Assembly (NCBI GenBank): GCA_036850595.1
Contig: CM072158.1
Coordinates: 12,973,422 to 13,037,421, forward strand
Length of the DNA stretch: 64,000 bases
Direction: 5' to 3'
From: Rhyacichthys aspro
Lineage: Eukaryota > Chordata > Actinopteri > Gobiiformes > Rhyacichthyidae
The stretch's first letter is position 1. Each line of letters starts with the position of its first letter. Positions 63,190 through 64,000 of the stretch are shown piece after piece. The notes below the pieces were generated by a model. It saw nothing but the letters and a program-made list of their open reading frames with translations. It searched no databases and had not been told where the DNA came from. Made by a program: the position numbers and the translations under genes.

Positions 63190-63545
63190 CTCACTTACGA
63201 ACACTGCCATCAACACGGACTATAGGCTATATTATCAACCTTTTAAAGTATTTACATTAGAAGTCATTTTAACTAATGACACCGATGACTGTTCCTTCAG
63301 CTGCTTAAGATGAATGAGAAACCCACATTGTAGTGTTATAGTCGGAAAATGTTAAGAGATGTAACTATATGAAATGATTTTTAGCAGTAAATTAGCATTT
63401 AGCTGTGTGCAGTACAGTAACTTGCCCTTGTTGTTATTACAGCAGGATTGTGTGTATATTTGAGTTGTAAACTGTCCATTTCTACATGTGAAATTTATGA
63501 AAAAAGTAACTTTTTTCAGAAAAGCTACAGTGGAGTATTTTGCAA

Positions 63546-63551
63546 AATAAA
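63546..63551 (+). terminator. inip: polyadenylation signal, inip
   Basis: AATAAA about 355 bp after the inip stop, the first canonical hexamer on this strand after the gene. Confidence 0.55.
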
Positions 63552-63944
63552 TACAATTCACCAAGAGCCCGTGTTGAGTCAAATCACCTATGTATTTTTT
63601 GCAATAGGCATACCATTAAATAACGTAGGCCTACTGAAAACGTGTATTTTCTTATTTAACCGCTATTTCAACCTTTATCTTACATTATTAGGTTTTCTTT
63701 CTCTGTCCAGGCTGTCTGTCGTTTTCGAAAAAATGTTTGTGTGTTGCTTTTTTTTGTCGTGTGTACCTAAAACGTATATGCATATAGTTTTACCAGGCCA
63801 CATCATGTTTTGAATGCAGATTTTTAAAATTGCAATATTTGGCAATAGTTTATAATACATTCACTTTTTTAATTGTCTCTACATTTCCATTATCACCACT
63901 GAATATAACCTGTAGATGATTTGTTGCATTGAGGTGGAGCTGTT
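63552..63944. other. sequence after inip
   Basis: AT-rich; no gene, repeat or RNA recognised. A 121-codon plus-strand ORF over the area lacks any domain and overlaps the inip 3' end. Confidence 0.5.
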
Positions 63945-63993
63945 CTCTGCTCTCGATTACTCATGCCTGCAGCCTGAAAGGTCGAGAGCAGAG
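63945..63993. repeat. perfect 12-bp inverted repeat (hairpin)
   Basis: CTCTGCTCTCGA at 63945-63956 and its exact reverse complement at 63982-63993, with a 25-base loop. Partial pairing continues outward but the window ends at 64000. Confidence 0.7.
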
Positions 63994-64000
63994 CAAAGCC

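Noticed and set aside
1..64000. CRISPR array, phage, operon or prokaryotic defence system
   Set aside because: No regularly spaced repeats and no prokaryotic gene layout; the window is spliced vertebrate DNA.

Overview
The window is vertebrate nuclear DNA, most probably from a teleost fish. Coding sequence is split into short exons with GT-AG introns and tiny coding density. The recognisable interspersed repeats (a tRNA-derived SINE ending in AATAAAGGC, non-LTR 3' tails ending in AATAAA-like simple repeats, a Tigger/pogo-like fragment) are of types common in ray-finned fish. No bacterial, phage or CRISPR-like structure is present.

Four protein genes can be rebuilt exon by exon. On the minus strand, trit1 (tRNA isopentenyltransferase, 11 coding exons, 480 aa) runs from 24053 down to 2080 with a probable 3' UTR reaching about 300. 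Also on the minus strand, mycl (L-Myc transcription factor, a non-coding first exon and two coding exons, 452 aa) runs from about 31.3 kb down to 27401, with a 3' UTR that probably ends between 25.9 and 25.0 kb. On the plus strand, mfsd2a (sodium-dependent lysophosphatidylcholine/DHA transporter, 14 coding exons, 525 aa) runs from 48295 to 60601 with a 3' UTR to about 62.35 kb. A small single-exon gene for INIP/SOSS-C (105 aa) follows at 62872-63189. TRIT1-MYCL-MFSD2A with these orientations is the same order as on human chromosome 1p34, so this is an old vertebrate linkage block; inip is not part of the human block.

Region by region: 1-24.1 kb is trit1, dominated by a 5.8-kb intron 8 and a 9-kb intron 1; 24.1-25 kb is the trit1 promoter region with an NRF1 palindrome and five RFX X-box-like motifs; 25-31.4 kb is mycl; 31.4-48.1 kb is a gene-free interval with repeats and a locally duplicated unit; 48.1-62.4 kb is mfsd2a; 62.6-63.6 kb is inip; the last 60 bases hold a perfect 12-bp inverted repeat cut by the window edge.

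The genes do not form a pathway. Their products act on tRNA A37 modification, transcription of growth genes, lipid uptake across the blood-brain barrier, and DNA double-strand-break repair. The most interesting sequence-level observations are an AT-AC U12-type intron in trit1 with a near-consensus branch site, a cluster of RFX motifs upstream of trit1, the intronless inip gene, an intron-retention form of mycl lacking the DNA-binding domain, and an unexplained duplicated non-coding unit at 42.9 and 44.5 kb. I found no new multi-gene system.
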